A stretch of 8,788 nucleotides of DNA from an uncultured Eggerthellaceae bacterium (GTDB taxonomy: Bacteria; Actinomycetota; Coriobacteriia; Coriobacteriales; Eggerthellaceae): assembly GCA_946626265.1 (NCBI GenBank), contig CAMOUE010000087.1:1-8788 (forward strand), given 5' to 3'. Below are positions 1 through 6,192 of the stretch, piece by piece; position 1 is the first letter of the stretch, and each line of letters begins with the position of its first letter. The translations under genes and the position numbers were made by a program. The notes beneath the pieces were generated by a model, which saw only the letters and a program-made list of their open reading frames with translations, ran no database searches and was not told the origin of the DNA.

Positions 1-458
1 GACTGGTAGAACGAAGTGTCGAACACGGCGACCATAGGCGTGTCGGTCATGTGGTGCTGGCATCCGCGGATGCCCATGATGGCAGCCTTGTTGTGGAGCG
101 GCGCGAGCTCGGCCATCTCGTCGATTTTCTCGATGACGTCCTCGTCGATGATGACGGAACGGTCGAAGTACTTGCCACCTTGGACGATGCGGTGGCCTAC
201 GGCGTCGATCTGGTCGAGCGAGTCGATCGCCTTCGTGGGGCCGCTCGTCAGCGTCTCCAGCACGAGTGCGACGGCGTCGTCATGCGTGGGAAGAGGCAGC
301 TCGTCGACGTGCTCGTTGCCGCTGAGTCCGTGCTTGTGGACCGCTTCGTCCGTTCCGACGCGCTCGCAGAGGCCCCTTGCCAGGAGATGCTGGGTTTCGA
401 CGTTGATGAGCTGGTATTTGAGCGATGAAGATCCTGCGTTTATGACGAGTACGTTCAT
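1..458 (-). CDS. ackA: Acetate kinase, N-terminal part (cut by window edge)
   Basis: Acetate kinase interconverts acetate plus ATP and acetyl phosphate plus ADP in the cytoplasm. With phosphotransacetylase it forms the acetate overflow and ATP-yielding pathway. Translating the minus strand from ATG at 456-458 gives 152 complete codons, open to the window edge, so roughly the first 40% of a protein usually near 400 residues. Family signatures are in order: start MNVLVINAGSSSLKYQLI with the NAGSSS nucleotide-binding loop at residues 7-12, GHRIVQGG at 88-95 with R90 as the expected catalytic arginine, ELAPLHNKA at 117-125, and VAVFDTSF at 143-150 with D147. A G-rich ribosome site (GAGGGGG) lies 5 bases before the ATG. 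The family usually has His where this has Gln in VQGG, a minor variation. It is separated by 175 bp from xseB and probably has its own promoter. The pta gene is not visible. Confidence 0.96.
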   Translation of the reverse strand, partial: MNVLVINAGSSSLKYQLINVETQHLLARGLCERVGTDEAVHKHGLSGNEHVDELPLPTHDDAVALVLETLTSGPTKAIDSLDQIDAVGHRIVQGGKYFDRSVIIDEDVIEKIDEMAELAPLHNKAAIMGIRGCQHHMTDTPMVAVFDTSFYQ

Positions 459-492
459 ATGAACCCCCTCGGTGCGTTTTTATGTAGACGTT

Positions 493-498
493 ATTGTA
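493..498 (-). promoter_or_regulatory. Candidate -10 box for ackA
   Basis: On the minus strand this reads TACAAT, five of six matches to TATAAT. It lies about 35 bases upstream of the ackA ATG, which would give a 5' leader near 28 nt containing the GAGGGGG ribosome site. No convincing -35 box sits at 16-18 bases, so the call rests on the -10 and its spacing. Confidence 0.4.
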
Positions 499-556
499 CC
501 GAGAGCGGCCATATTTGCATGTGAATCATGTGCCAGCAATCGGCAAACGGTGAGAC

Positions 557-632
557 GGCGCAAGACGCTGCGCCACTGGGCGCTCTTCGGCGCAGTTGAC
601 ACGAGCGATAGGCGCGCCTTTGCCGAAGCGCG
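557..632 (-). terminator. Two hairpins downstream of xseB, possible operon terminator
   Basis: Two inverted repeats follow the xseB stop. One has a 7-bp perfect stem (585-591 with 622-628, CTTCGGC/GCCGAAG), extended by 3 more pairs beyond one mismatch, around a 30-nt loop. The other is a 6-bp stem (557-562 with 569-574, GGCGCA/TGCGCC) around a 6-nt loop. Neither is followed by a T run on the minus strand, so intrinsic termination is doubtful. They may instead protect the RNA 3' end. Confidence 0.25.
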
Positions 633-633
633 A

Positions 634-882
634 TTAGGAGAGCGTCGTGTCGCGGACCGTGTCGTCCTGCTGCCCGGAAAGCTCGCCCATGAGCACTTCC
701 ACCTTCTGCTCGGCGTCTGCCAGGCGCTTCTGCAGCGATGCGATGAGGGCCACGCCGCGCTCGTATGCCTGCAGCGTCTCCTCGAGCTCGAGCGAGTTGC
801 TCTCGAGCATGCGCACGATCGCGTCGAGCTCGGCCGATGCCTCGCGGAACGTCATCTCGTCGATGGGCTTCTTCTCGTTCAT
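634..882 (-). CDS. xseB: Exodeoxyribonuclease VII small subunit
   Basis: This is the small subunit of exonuclease VII, which cuts single-stranded DNA from both ends into short oligonucleotides in repair and in clearing DNA-protein crosslinks. Several small subunits bind each large subunit. The 82-residue length matches the family (about 60-90). The sequence shows the usual pattern: MTFREASAELDAIVRMLE (residues 10-27), then LELEETLQAYERGVALI (31-47), then a charged helical tail (QKRLADAEQKVEVL) likely to form a coiled coil, and a short disordered end. It starts 7 bp after the xseA stop. Its AAAGG ribosome site is embedded in the last xseA codons (CGAAAGGTAG), so translation is probably coupled. 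It is the last gene of the yugP-xseA-xseB operon. Confidence 0.96.
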   Translation of the reverse strand: MNEKKPIDEMTFREASAELDAIVRMLESNSLELEETLQAYERGVALIASLQKRLADAEQKVEVLMGELSGQQDDTVRDTTLS

Positions 883-889
883 TGATCGT

Positions 890-2254
890 CTACCTTTCGT
901 TGACGTTGAAAATGTCCTTCTTGACCGCGTCCTTCACCTCGCAGTCGAGCACGCCGTCGCCGAGCGTGAGCGAGATCAGGGAGCCTGCGGGAGCCTGCTC
1001 GACCGATTTCACGATCTTGCCCTGCTCGTCACGGGCGAACGAATAACCGCGCGCGAGCACGCCGAGCGGAGAGAGGTCCTGCAGCCTGCCTGCCTGGGCG
1101 GACAGCTCGAGCCTGCGCTTCTGCGTCAGGCGCGGCCCGTTCGAGAGCAGCCGCTCGCGCGCGTTGTCGAGCGCCATGCCGCGCGCCTGCAGGCTTATGG
1201 GCAGGGCGCGTGCCAGGCGCTCGGCCGCCGCGTCGACCGCGAGCGCCTCCGAGCTGAAAAGCGTAAGCGGATCGGCGAAGAACGGCTTGTCCGCCGCGCG
1301 TTCGACGAGCGACTTGCGCGCCTCGAGCTGGCGCATGACGCTGCCGCCGAGGCTCGCCGCGCGCGTCGCGAAAAGCGACTCGAGGCTTTCCGCAGATGGG
1401 CTCACCGCCTCCGCGGCGGCCGTCGGCGTTGAGGCCCTGAAATCCGAGACCATGTCGGCGATGGACGTGTCGACCTCGTGGCCGATTCCGGTGACGACCG
1501 GGACGGGGCATGCCGCGATTGCGCGCGCGAGGCCCTCGTCGTTGAAGGGCATGAGGTCCTCGAACGAGCCTCCGCCGCGAACGACGAGCACCACCTCGGC
1601 GCCTGCGGCGACGACGCAGCGGAGCCCTTCCGTGAGGTACCCGGGCGCCTGCGCCCCCTCGACGGGCACGCCGGCGAGATACACCGTTGCAACCGGGAAG
1701 CGCCGCCTCAAGGTCCTGAGGACGTCGTGCACCGCGGCGCTGCGCGGGGACGTGACGAGGCCGATCTTCTCGGGAAACAGCGGGATGCGCCTTTTTCGCG
1801 CCTGGTCCGTGAGCCCTTCGGCCTGCAGCTTCCGGGCGATGTTAGCGACCTTGAGGCGCAGGTTTCCCTCGCCTGCCAGCTCGATCGAAAACACGTCGAA
1901 GTTCATGCGTCCCTTGGCGGCGTACAACGTGAAGCGCCCGGTCAGCTCGACGAGCATTCCGACTTTGAGCTCGATGCCCGATGCGCGGTAGCGGTTGTTC
2001 CACATCATGCACGGGAGGCTCGCGCCCGAGTCCTTGACGGTGAAGTAGGCGGCCTTGTAGCCGGGCTTCACGGAGACCTCGGAGACCTCGCCGAGTATCC
2101 TGACCGTCAACGCCTCGAGCGAGGACTTCGCGAGCGACATGGCGGCGGACACGCTGAGGGCGCCCGTGCCTTGCTGCTGGCCGGCGGCCGCATCTTGCCG
2201 CCCGGCAGCGCCCGCTTCCTGGTAGCGGGTGTACGAATCGGATGAATATCCCAT
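890..2254 (-). CDS. xseA: Exodeoxyribonuclease VII large subunit
   Basis: This is the catalytic, DNA-binding subunit of exonuclease VII. Of 454 residues, about 33-128 form the N-terminal OB-fold (ALSVS at the start, then GEVSEV and AYFTVKD). Residues 134 onward form the nuclease domain, with IGLVTSP (164-170), RGGGSFEDL (226-234), FNDEGLARAI (237-246) and the block GIGHEVDT...DFRASTPTAAAE (256-282), which carries the conserved Asp, Arg and Thr residues of the family. The C-terminal half is rich in Ala, Leu and Arg, as expected for the helical segment that holds XseB. The first 32 residues are a low-complexity Q/A/G-rich lead not typical of the family. The chosen ATG has a GGGG stretch 6 bases upstream. 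An internal Met at residue 39 falls inside the OB-fold and is unlikely to be the start. The gap to yugP is 12 bp and to xseB 7 bp. Confidence 0.96.
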   Translation of the reverse strand: MGYSSDSYTRYQEAGAAGRQDAAAGQQQGTGALSVSAAMSLAKSSLEALTVRILGEVSEVSVKPGYKAAYFTVKDSGASLPCMMWNNRYRASGIELKVGMLVELTGRFTLYAAKGRMNFDVFSIELAGEGNLRLKVANIARKLQAEGLTDQARKRRIPLFPEKIGLVTSPRSAAVHDVLRTLRRRFPVATVYLAGVPVEGAQAPGYLTEGLRCVVAAGAEVVLVVRGGGSFEDLMPFNDEGLARAIAACPVPVVTGIGHEVDTSIADMVSDFRASTPTAAAEAVSPSAESLESLFATRAASLGGSVMRQLEARKSLVERAADKPFFADPLTLFSSEALAVDAAAERLARALPISLQARGMALDNARERLLSNGPRLTQKRRLELSAQAGRLQDLSPLGVLARGYSFARDEQGKIVKSVEQAPAGSLISLTLGDGVLDCEVKDAVKKDIFNVNER

Positions 2255-2266
2255 GCCGTACCCCGG

Positions 2267-2926
2267 CTAGTTGTCGCGCACGTTCAGCAGGTACAAAAGC
2301 TGCAGCACGGATGCGAGCGCAGCCGCGACGTACGTGAGCGCGCAGGCGCGCAGGACTGAGAAGGATCCTGCGACCTCGCCGGAGGGGAGGCCGATCGTCT
2401 TCATGTAGTCCATGGCGCGATGCGATGCGTTGAACTCGACCGGCAGGGTGACAATCTGGAACAGCACGACGATGACGTACATGATGATGGCGATGTCGAT
2501 GAGGTTCGCCATTTGGAAGAAGATGCCGAGCAGCAAAAGCCAGATCCAGGCGTTCGACGCGATGTTGACGGCCGGCACGATCGCGCTCCTGATCTTCAGC
2601 GGCGCATATCCCTGGGCGAACTGGCAGGCGTGGCCGACCTCGTGGCAGGCCGTCGCGTACGCGGTGACCGTGCTGTAGTCGAACACGCTCGGCGACAGCG
2701 AGATCGAGTTCGTGCGCGGGTCGAAGTGGTCCTGTCCTTCGTTGCCCCGGTAGATGCTGACCCCTTGCACGCCGTTGCGCTGCAGCATGAGCTGCGCCGC
2801 CTGCGCCCCGGTAAGGCCGCTCGAGGAACGCACCTGGCTGTACTTCTTCAGCTGCGACTTCACGTACCCGGAAGCGGCCATGCCTATGACCAGCGTAACG
2901 ATTACAAGCATCCAGTAACTCATCAT
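2267..2926 (-). CDS. yugP: YugP-type membrane zinc metallopeptidase
   Basis: This is a membrane-bound neutral zinc metallopeptidase of the YugP family (Pfam Zn_peptidase_2). Its physiological substrate is unknown. The 219 residues show an N-terminal membrane segment (about 5-22), a cytoplasmic or peripheral stretch with the motif ATACHEVGHACQ, and the zinc site HEVGH at 95-99 (H95 and H99 as ligands, E96 as catalytic base). A hydrophobic pair of segments (about 125-160) follows, then LPVEFNASHRA (161-171), whose E164 is the likely third zinc ligand, and a last membrane segment (about 193-213). An AAGGA ribosome site lies 2 bases before the first ATG and 5 before an adjacent second ATG at 2921-2923, so the second may be the true start. 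It is first in an operon with xseAB, with no evident functional link. Confidence 0.92.
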   Translation of the reverse strand: MMSYWMLVIVTLVIGMAASGYVKSQLKKYSQVRSSSGLTGAQAAQLMLQRNGVQGVSIYRGNEGQDHFDPRTNSISLSPSVFDYSTVTAYATACHEVGHACQFAQGYAPLKIRSAIVPAVNIASNAWIWLLLLGIFFQMANLIDIAIIMYVIVVLFQIVTLPVEFNASHRAMDYMKTIGLPSGEVAGSFSVLRACALTYVAAALASVLQLLYLLNVRDN

Positions 2927-2959
2927 GGTTCCTTTCGGTTGGCCATTCTCTCAACGGAG

Positions 2960-2965
2960 ATTATA
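2960..2965 (-). promoter_or_regulatory. Candidate -10 box for the yugP-xseA-xseB operon
   Basis: On the minus strand this is a perfect TATAAT, about 34 bases upstream of the yugP start, predicting a leader near 27 nt with the AAGGA ribosome site. The -35 region at 17-18 bases (GCGAGG/TGCGAG) is poor. The spacer contains a partial inverted repeat (CCGT...ACGG), which could be an operator or chance. Confidence 0.5.
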
Positions 2966-3105
2966 GCCGTTCGAGTCGACGGCCTCGCAGTTGTAATTGT
3001 GTTGTCAGCGTTCGCGGGTAAGTTGCCGTCATTGCGCATGCAACCGGGGCTTACGCTTACCATGTTTGTCATCTTTCGCGGGGCTTTACCCTCCCCTGCG
3101 CGGCG

Positions 3106-4248
3106 CTAAACGCGCTTCACGCGGACCTTCCCGTTCGATATGGACAGTACGATCCTGCCCTCGAGCAGGTCGACGAGCTCGTTTCCCACGATGTCGCGCC
3201 GCCAGCCTTTCATGATGTCGACGCCTTCGTAGTGCCCGCGCGCGATGGCGACGAGGTCCGAGTGGTTCGCGAGCGTGGGCACGGCGATGTCGTTCTGCTT
3301 CGCGCGCAGCCTCACGATGGACATGAGCAGGTCGACCTGGGCGTCGACGTTCGGCTCGGCGCGGTTGGGCTGCGTGATCTCGGGCCACGCCTCCGGGCTC
3401 GAGTCGAGCGCGGCCACGACGAGCGCGATGAGCTCGCGGGCATCGCGCGTGGTCACGCGCTCGCGGAACCCCCTGACCATGAACAGGTCGTCGATGGTGC
3501 GCGGTTCGCGCTTGCACGCCTCGACGATCTGCTCGTCGGTGAGGATCCACTTGCGCGGCACGTTGCGCTTGCGCGCCTCTATCTCGCGCCATGCCGTCAT
3601 CTCGCGGGCGGCGGCCATCTGGCGGCGCGAAAGCTGCATGATGTGCTTGAGCTTGCGGAATCGGTTCTGCTCGTCGACGAGGTACGTCTCGGGATTCGAC
3701 ATCTCTGCGAAATCGGCCTCGAGCCACGAAAGCCGCCCCTTCGCCTCGAGCTCCTCTACCATTCTCCTGTACATCTTCGGGAGGTAGCGCACGTCGGCTT
3801 CTGCGTACTTGAGCTGGGAGTCGGAAAGCGGGCGCGCGGACCAGTCGGTGAACGAGTCGACCTTCTTCAACTTCACGCCGCAGACAGAATGCACGAGCGA
3901 TGCGTAGCCGATTTGCTGCGTCTGGCCCAGAAGGGCAGCTGCGACCTGGGTGTCGAATATCGGCTTCGGGAGCGTGCCGACCTCGTAAAGTATGATCTCG
4001 AGGTCCTGGTATCCCGCGTGGAAGATCTTCACGATGCGCTCGTCGGCGAACAGCTCGGCGAGCACCTTCAAATCCTCGACGGCGAACGGGTCGATGATCA
4101 CGCTCTCGTCGTCGGTCGCCATCTGGATGAGGCACAACTTGGGGTAGTACGTCTTCTCGCGCAGGAACTCGGTGTCGATTGCGAGGACCGACGAGCTCTT
4201 CGCCCGTGCGACGAATTCTTCCAAATCGTGCTGTGATGCTATGTACAT
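3106..4248 (-). CDS. rnd: Ribonuclease D (DEDDy 3'-5' exonuclease with HRDC domain)
   Basis: RNase D is a 3'-to-5' exoribonuclease that trims structured RNA 3' ends, classically tRNA precursors. Counting from the start chosen here (380 residues), the exonuclease domain spans about 1-170. It carries all DEDDy residues: D25 and E27 in AIDTEFL, D82 in HAGYQDLEI, and Y148/D152 in KYAEADVRYLP. An HRDC domain follows (about 212-285, from MAAAREMTAWRE), then a helical C-terminal segment (about 300-380). An in-frame ATG at 4293 would add 15 residues but lacks a ribosome site and overlaps the best -10 box. The ATG at 4248 has GGAG 9 bases upstream and begins with MYIASQHDLEEF, as family members do. 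It is divergent from the lipid kinase gene and 179 bp upstream of yugP. Function is secure; the start is moderately so. Confidence 0.93.
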   Translation of the reverse strand: MYIASQHDLEEFVARAKSSSVLAIDTEFLREKTYYPKLCLIQMATDDESVIIDPFAVEDLKVLAELFADERIVKIFHAGYQDLEIILYEVGTLPKPIFDTQVAAALLGQTQQIGYASLVHSVCGVKLKKVDSFTDWSARPLSDSQLKYAEADVRYLPKMYRRMVEELEAKGRLSWLEADFAEMSNPETYLVDEQNRFRKLKHIMQLSRRQMAAAREMTAWREIEARKRNVPRKWILTDEQIVEACKREPRTIDDLFMVRGFRERVTTRDARELIALVVAALDSSPEAWPEITQPNRAEPNVDAQVDLLMSIVRLRAKQNDIAVPTLANHSDLVAIARGHYEGVDIMKGWRRDIVGNELVDLLEGRIVLSISNGKVRVKRV

Positions 4249-4270
4249 GTGCCAAATCTCCACGGTTTCG

Positions 4271-4298
4271 TTGTGCATAAGAGTTACCATCATAGCAT
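4271..4298 (+). promoter_or_regulatory. Candidate promoter for the lipid kinase gene
   Basis: TTGTGC at 4271-4276 and TAGCAT at 4293-4298, with a 16-base spacer, could form a weak plus-strand promoter with a leader of about 21 nt. It overlaps the rnd promoter region on the other strand. Matches are 3/6 and 4/6, so this is tentative. Confidence 0.25.
4289..4294 (-). promoter_or_regulatory. Candidate -10 box for rnd
   Basis: The minus strand reads TATGAT here, 5/6 to consensus, with a weak TTTCGG 16 bases upstream. Transcription would begin near 4282, leaving a leader of about 34 nt before the ATG at 4248. It overlaps the upstream in-frame ATG at 4293, which argues against that start. Confidence 0.35.
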
Positions 4299-4325
4299 CG
4301 CGAGCTATTCCGAAACGAGGCGCCC

Positions 4326-5234
4326 ATGAAGCTGCTCATTGTAAACAACATTTCATCGGGTATTGGCGACGGCGCCATATACGACTACCTGCGCGTCATG
4401 GCGGCGGACGGCGACGAGACCTGCATTCGGAACACCGACGGCACGACGGACGTAACGTCGCTGGTCTCCGACGCGCGAGATTTCGATGCCGTCGTCGTCG
4501 CGGGCGGCGACGGAACCATGGCGGCGGTGGCCTACAAGCTGGCCGGAATGAAGGTGCCGATTCTCCCCTTCCCCGCAGGAACGGCCAACCTTCTGGCCAA
4601 CAACCTGCTATCGCCTTTTGAGCCGCATGCGCTCGCGAAGATGACGCGTGCCATGAACACGCTCGATTTCGACTTGGGCGAGATCAGGGCGGGCGGCAAG
4701 ACGTTCGGGTTCGGAATCATGGCGGGCGCTGGCTACGACGCGAAGATCATGCACGATGCGCAGCCGTCGAAGAAGCTCCTCGGCGCGATCGCGTACTTCC
4801 AGGCGGCGGTGTCGAACGCCATGCCGCAAAAGTCCCATATCGTGCTCGACATCGACGGGACTCGCTACGAGAGCGAGGGGCTCGGGATCCTGCTCGTGAA
4901 CTTCTCGCGCATCCAGTTCGAGATTCCGCTGACGCACGAGGCCCAACCGCGCGACGGCATGTTCGACGTCGTCGTTTTAAAGGCGCAGAACGCCTTCGAG
5001 CTCATCCCCGCGCTCATCGCGGGCATACGCGACCGCGACGGCGAGTTCCCCGATAGGACCGGGTCGATGGAGATTCATAGCGGCCGGCATGTCGTCGCGC
5101 AAGCCGACCCGCCCCTCGACATTCAGTACGACGGCGAGCTGCCCGGCCTCACGACGCCGTTCGAAGCCCGCGTGCTCGACGGGGCTGCGAGGCTCATCGT
5201 GTCGGACGCCTGCCTGGAGGCGTTCGGGAAATAA
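4326..5234 (+). CDS. Diacylglycerol kinase family lipid kinase
   Basis: The protein belongs to the DAGK catalytic-domain family (DgkB/YegS/sphingosine-kinase-like), which transfers phosphate from ATP to a lipid hydroxyl, often in recycling diacylglycerol. The N-terminal domain (about 1-120) has KLLIVNNISSG at the start, the glycine-rich nucleotide loop VVAGGDGTMAAV (57-68) and PFPAGTANLLANN (81-93) with the GTxN motif. The C-terminal beta-rich domain holds the GYDAKIM segment (136-142), a phospholipid-binding-type core, and the terminal LDIQYDGELPG stretch typical of the family. Length (302) matches the usual 290-330. A GAGG ribosome site lies 6 bases upstream. It is single-gene, divergent from rnd and convergent with the next gene. 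The exact lipid substrate cannot be told from sequence, so no symbol is given. Confidence 0.93.
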   Translation: MKLLIVNNISSGIGDGAIYDYLRVMAADGDETCIRNTDGTTDVTSLVSDARDFDAVVVAGGDGTMAAVAYKLAGMKVPILPFPAGTANLLANNLLSPFEPHALAKMTRAMNTLDFDLGEIRAGGKTFGFGIMAGAGYDAKIMHDAQPSKKLLGAIAYFQAAVSNAMPQKSHIVLDIDGTRYESEGLGILLVNFSRIQFEIPLTHEAQPRDGMFDVVVLKAQNAFELIPALIAGIRDRDGEFPDRTGSMEIHSGRHVVAQADPPLDIQYDGELPGLTTPFEARVLDGAARLIVSDACLEAFGK

Positions 5235-5244
5235 AGGGCGCGTA

Positions 5245-5319
5245 TGCGCTAGGCCGTGGCGTACGCTACGCCGAGACGTGCGCTAGGCCGAGGCGCATGC
5301 TAGAACGTGCGCTAGGCCG
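5245..5319. repeat. Triplicated 12-bp motif in convergent gene gap
   Basis: TGCGCTAGGCCG occurs at 5245-5256, 5279-5290 and 5308-5319 (spacings 34 and 29). The third copy contains the stop codon of the minus-strand gene ending at 5312, so the other two look like copies of that gene's 3' end. Between copies one and two, GGCGTA/TACGCC (5258-5263 and 5267-5272) forms a 6-bp hairpin with a 3-nt loop, the only terminator-like structure in this gap. It has no T run. Confidence 0.7.
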
Positions 5320-6109
5320 TGATGCGGATTCCGACGTAGCAGGCGTTTTCCGGCAAGTTCGGAATCGAGTATATGTCGCCGAGCGGCAGTGCGGAGATCT
5401 TCCACTTGTACTCGTGCTCGTCGACGACGACCGTACCGGCCGTGTACGTGTTGCCTGATTCGTCCTCGCCCGAATCCGTGATGCTGTCGGTCTCGAAAGC
5501 CTGCTGCTTGAGCGCGTTCTGCACTGCCACGACTGGGTCTTCCGTCGAGAAGTCGGCGTACCTTACGACCATCGTGCCGTTCTCGCGGTCCGACGTGAAG
5601 TACCACGAGCCGTTCAAGATCTTCGAGGCCTGAGCTGCATTCAGGTTGCCGATGCCCTGTGCGAAGTAAAGCGACGCGTCCTCGACCGTCATGTCATCGG
5701 GAATGCGGTAGAGCAGCAGGTCGGGCGACTCCGTCGATGCAGAAGCGTCGAACGTCTTGTAGCCCGCTTCCTGGAAAGAGGCGACGATGCCCTCGTCGTC
5801 GAGCGCGGCGACGCTCGCCATCTTCGGGAGCGACGATATGCTCGGCGTCCGCTTGAGGTTGTCGTCGATGGTCTGCTGAAGCGTCGCGGCTTCGCGCATG
5901 TACGTGAGAATCGTCGAGTTCACGAACAGCGCGCCGATGATTATCGCGACGGCCACGATGATGAGGGCGATGATGCGCTGCTGCGCCGACATCTTCGACG
6001 TCTTCCTGAGCGGCGATGCGTCGAGGTAGGCGATATCGCCCTGCAAGTCGGTATATTCGCGCCTGTTCTTGTAGAAGAGGCGATCGGTGATCCAATCTGG
6101 GATAGCCAT
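5312..6109 (-). CDS. Unrecognised protein with one membrane segment
   Basis: I do not recognise this 265-residue protein. Residues 1-43 are a polar, positively charged lead (MAIPDWITDRLFYKNRREY). One strong hydrophobic segment follows at about 45-64 (RIIALIIVAVAIIIGALFV). Lys/Arg before it suggests the N-terminus is cytoplasmic and the remaining 200 residues lie outside. The outer part is acidic and moderately soluble (segments such as YRIPDDMTVEDASLYFAQGIG and a beta-like C-terminal region GTVVVDEHEYKWKISALP). It has no lipobox, cleavable signal or catalytic motif. An AGGAG ribosome site sits 5 bases before the ATG, with a strong extended -10 upstream. It is divergent from terC and convergent with the lipid kinase gene. 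Steady reading frame, strong start signals and GC-rich codon use make it a real gene; it may be a lineage-restricted envelope protein. Confidence 0.85.
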   Translation of the reverse strand: MAIPDWITDRLFYKNRREYTDLQGDIAYLDASPLRKTSKMSAQQRIIALIIVAVAIIIGALFVNSTILTYMREAATLQQTIDDNLKRTPSISSLPKMASVAALDDEGIVASFQEAGYKTFDASASTESPDLLLYRIPDDMTVEDASLYFAQGIGNLNAAQASKILNGSWYFTSDRENGTMVVRYADFSTEDPVVAVQNALKQQAFETDSITDSGEDESGNTYTAGTVVVDEHEYKWKISALPLGDIYSIPNLPENACYVGIRITA

Positions 6110-6139
6110 GTACGCTCCTGACGATTGTGTGCTTTGGGC

Positions 6140-6148
6140 ATTATATCA
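6140..6148 (-). promoter_or_regulatory. Extended -10 promoter for the unrecognised membrane protein
   Basis: The minus strand reads TGATATAAT: a perfect TATAAT preceded by the TGN extension, which can replace a poor -35 box. Transcription would start near 6133, giving a leader of about 24 nt with AGGAG. The upstream hexamer at 17 bases (CAGAAG) is not a -35 match. Confidence 0.55.
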
Positions 6149-6166
6149 TTGAGTAAAAATGCCTTC

Positions 6167-6175
6167 TGATACGAT
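6167..6175 (+). promoter_or_regulatory. Candidate extended -10 promoter for terC
   Basis: TGATACGAT on the plus strand is an extended -10 (TACGAT, 4/6 to consensus, with TGN). A TTGAGT at 6149-6154 is 15 bases upstream. The start site would be near 6182, leaving a leader of about 11 nt that barely contains the AGGAGG at 6183-6188. That short leader makes the call tentative. Confidence 0.3.
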
Positions 6176-6192
6176 AGCGCTCAGGAGGCAAC

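Noticed and set aside
472..885. 137-codon plus-strand open frame upstream of and across xseB
   Set aside because: It overlaps xseB antisense and is Arg/Leu/His-rich low-complexity sequence typical of shadow frames.
3232..4236. 334-codon plus-strand open frame
   Set aside because: It is a shadow of ribonuclease D on the opposite strand, whose catalytic motifs make that frame the real one.
6110..6192. Manganese (yybP-ykoY) riboswitch before terC
   Set aside because: The 83-bp gap is shared with a divergent promoter and leaves too little leader for the riboswitch fold. I see none of its conserved loops.
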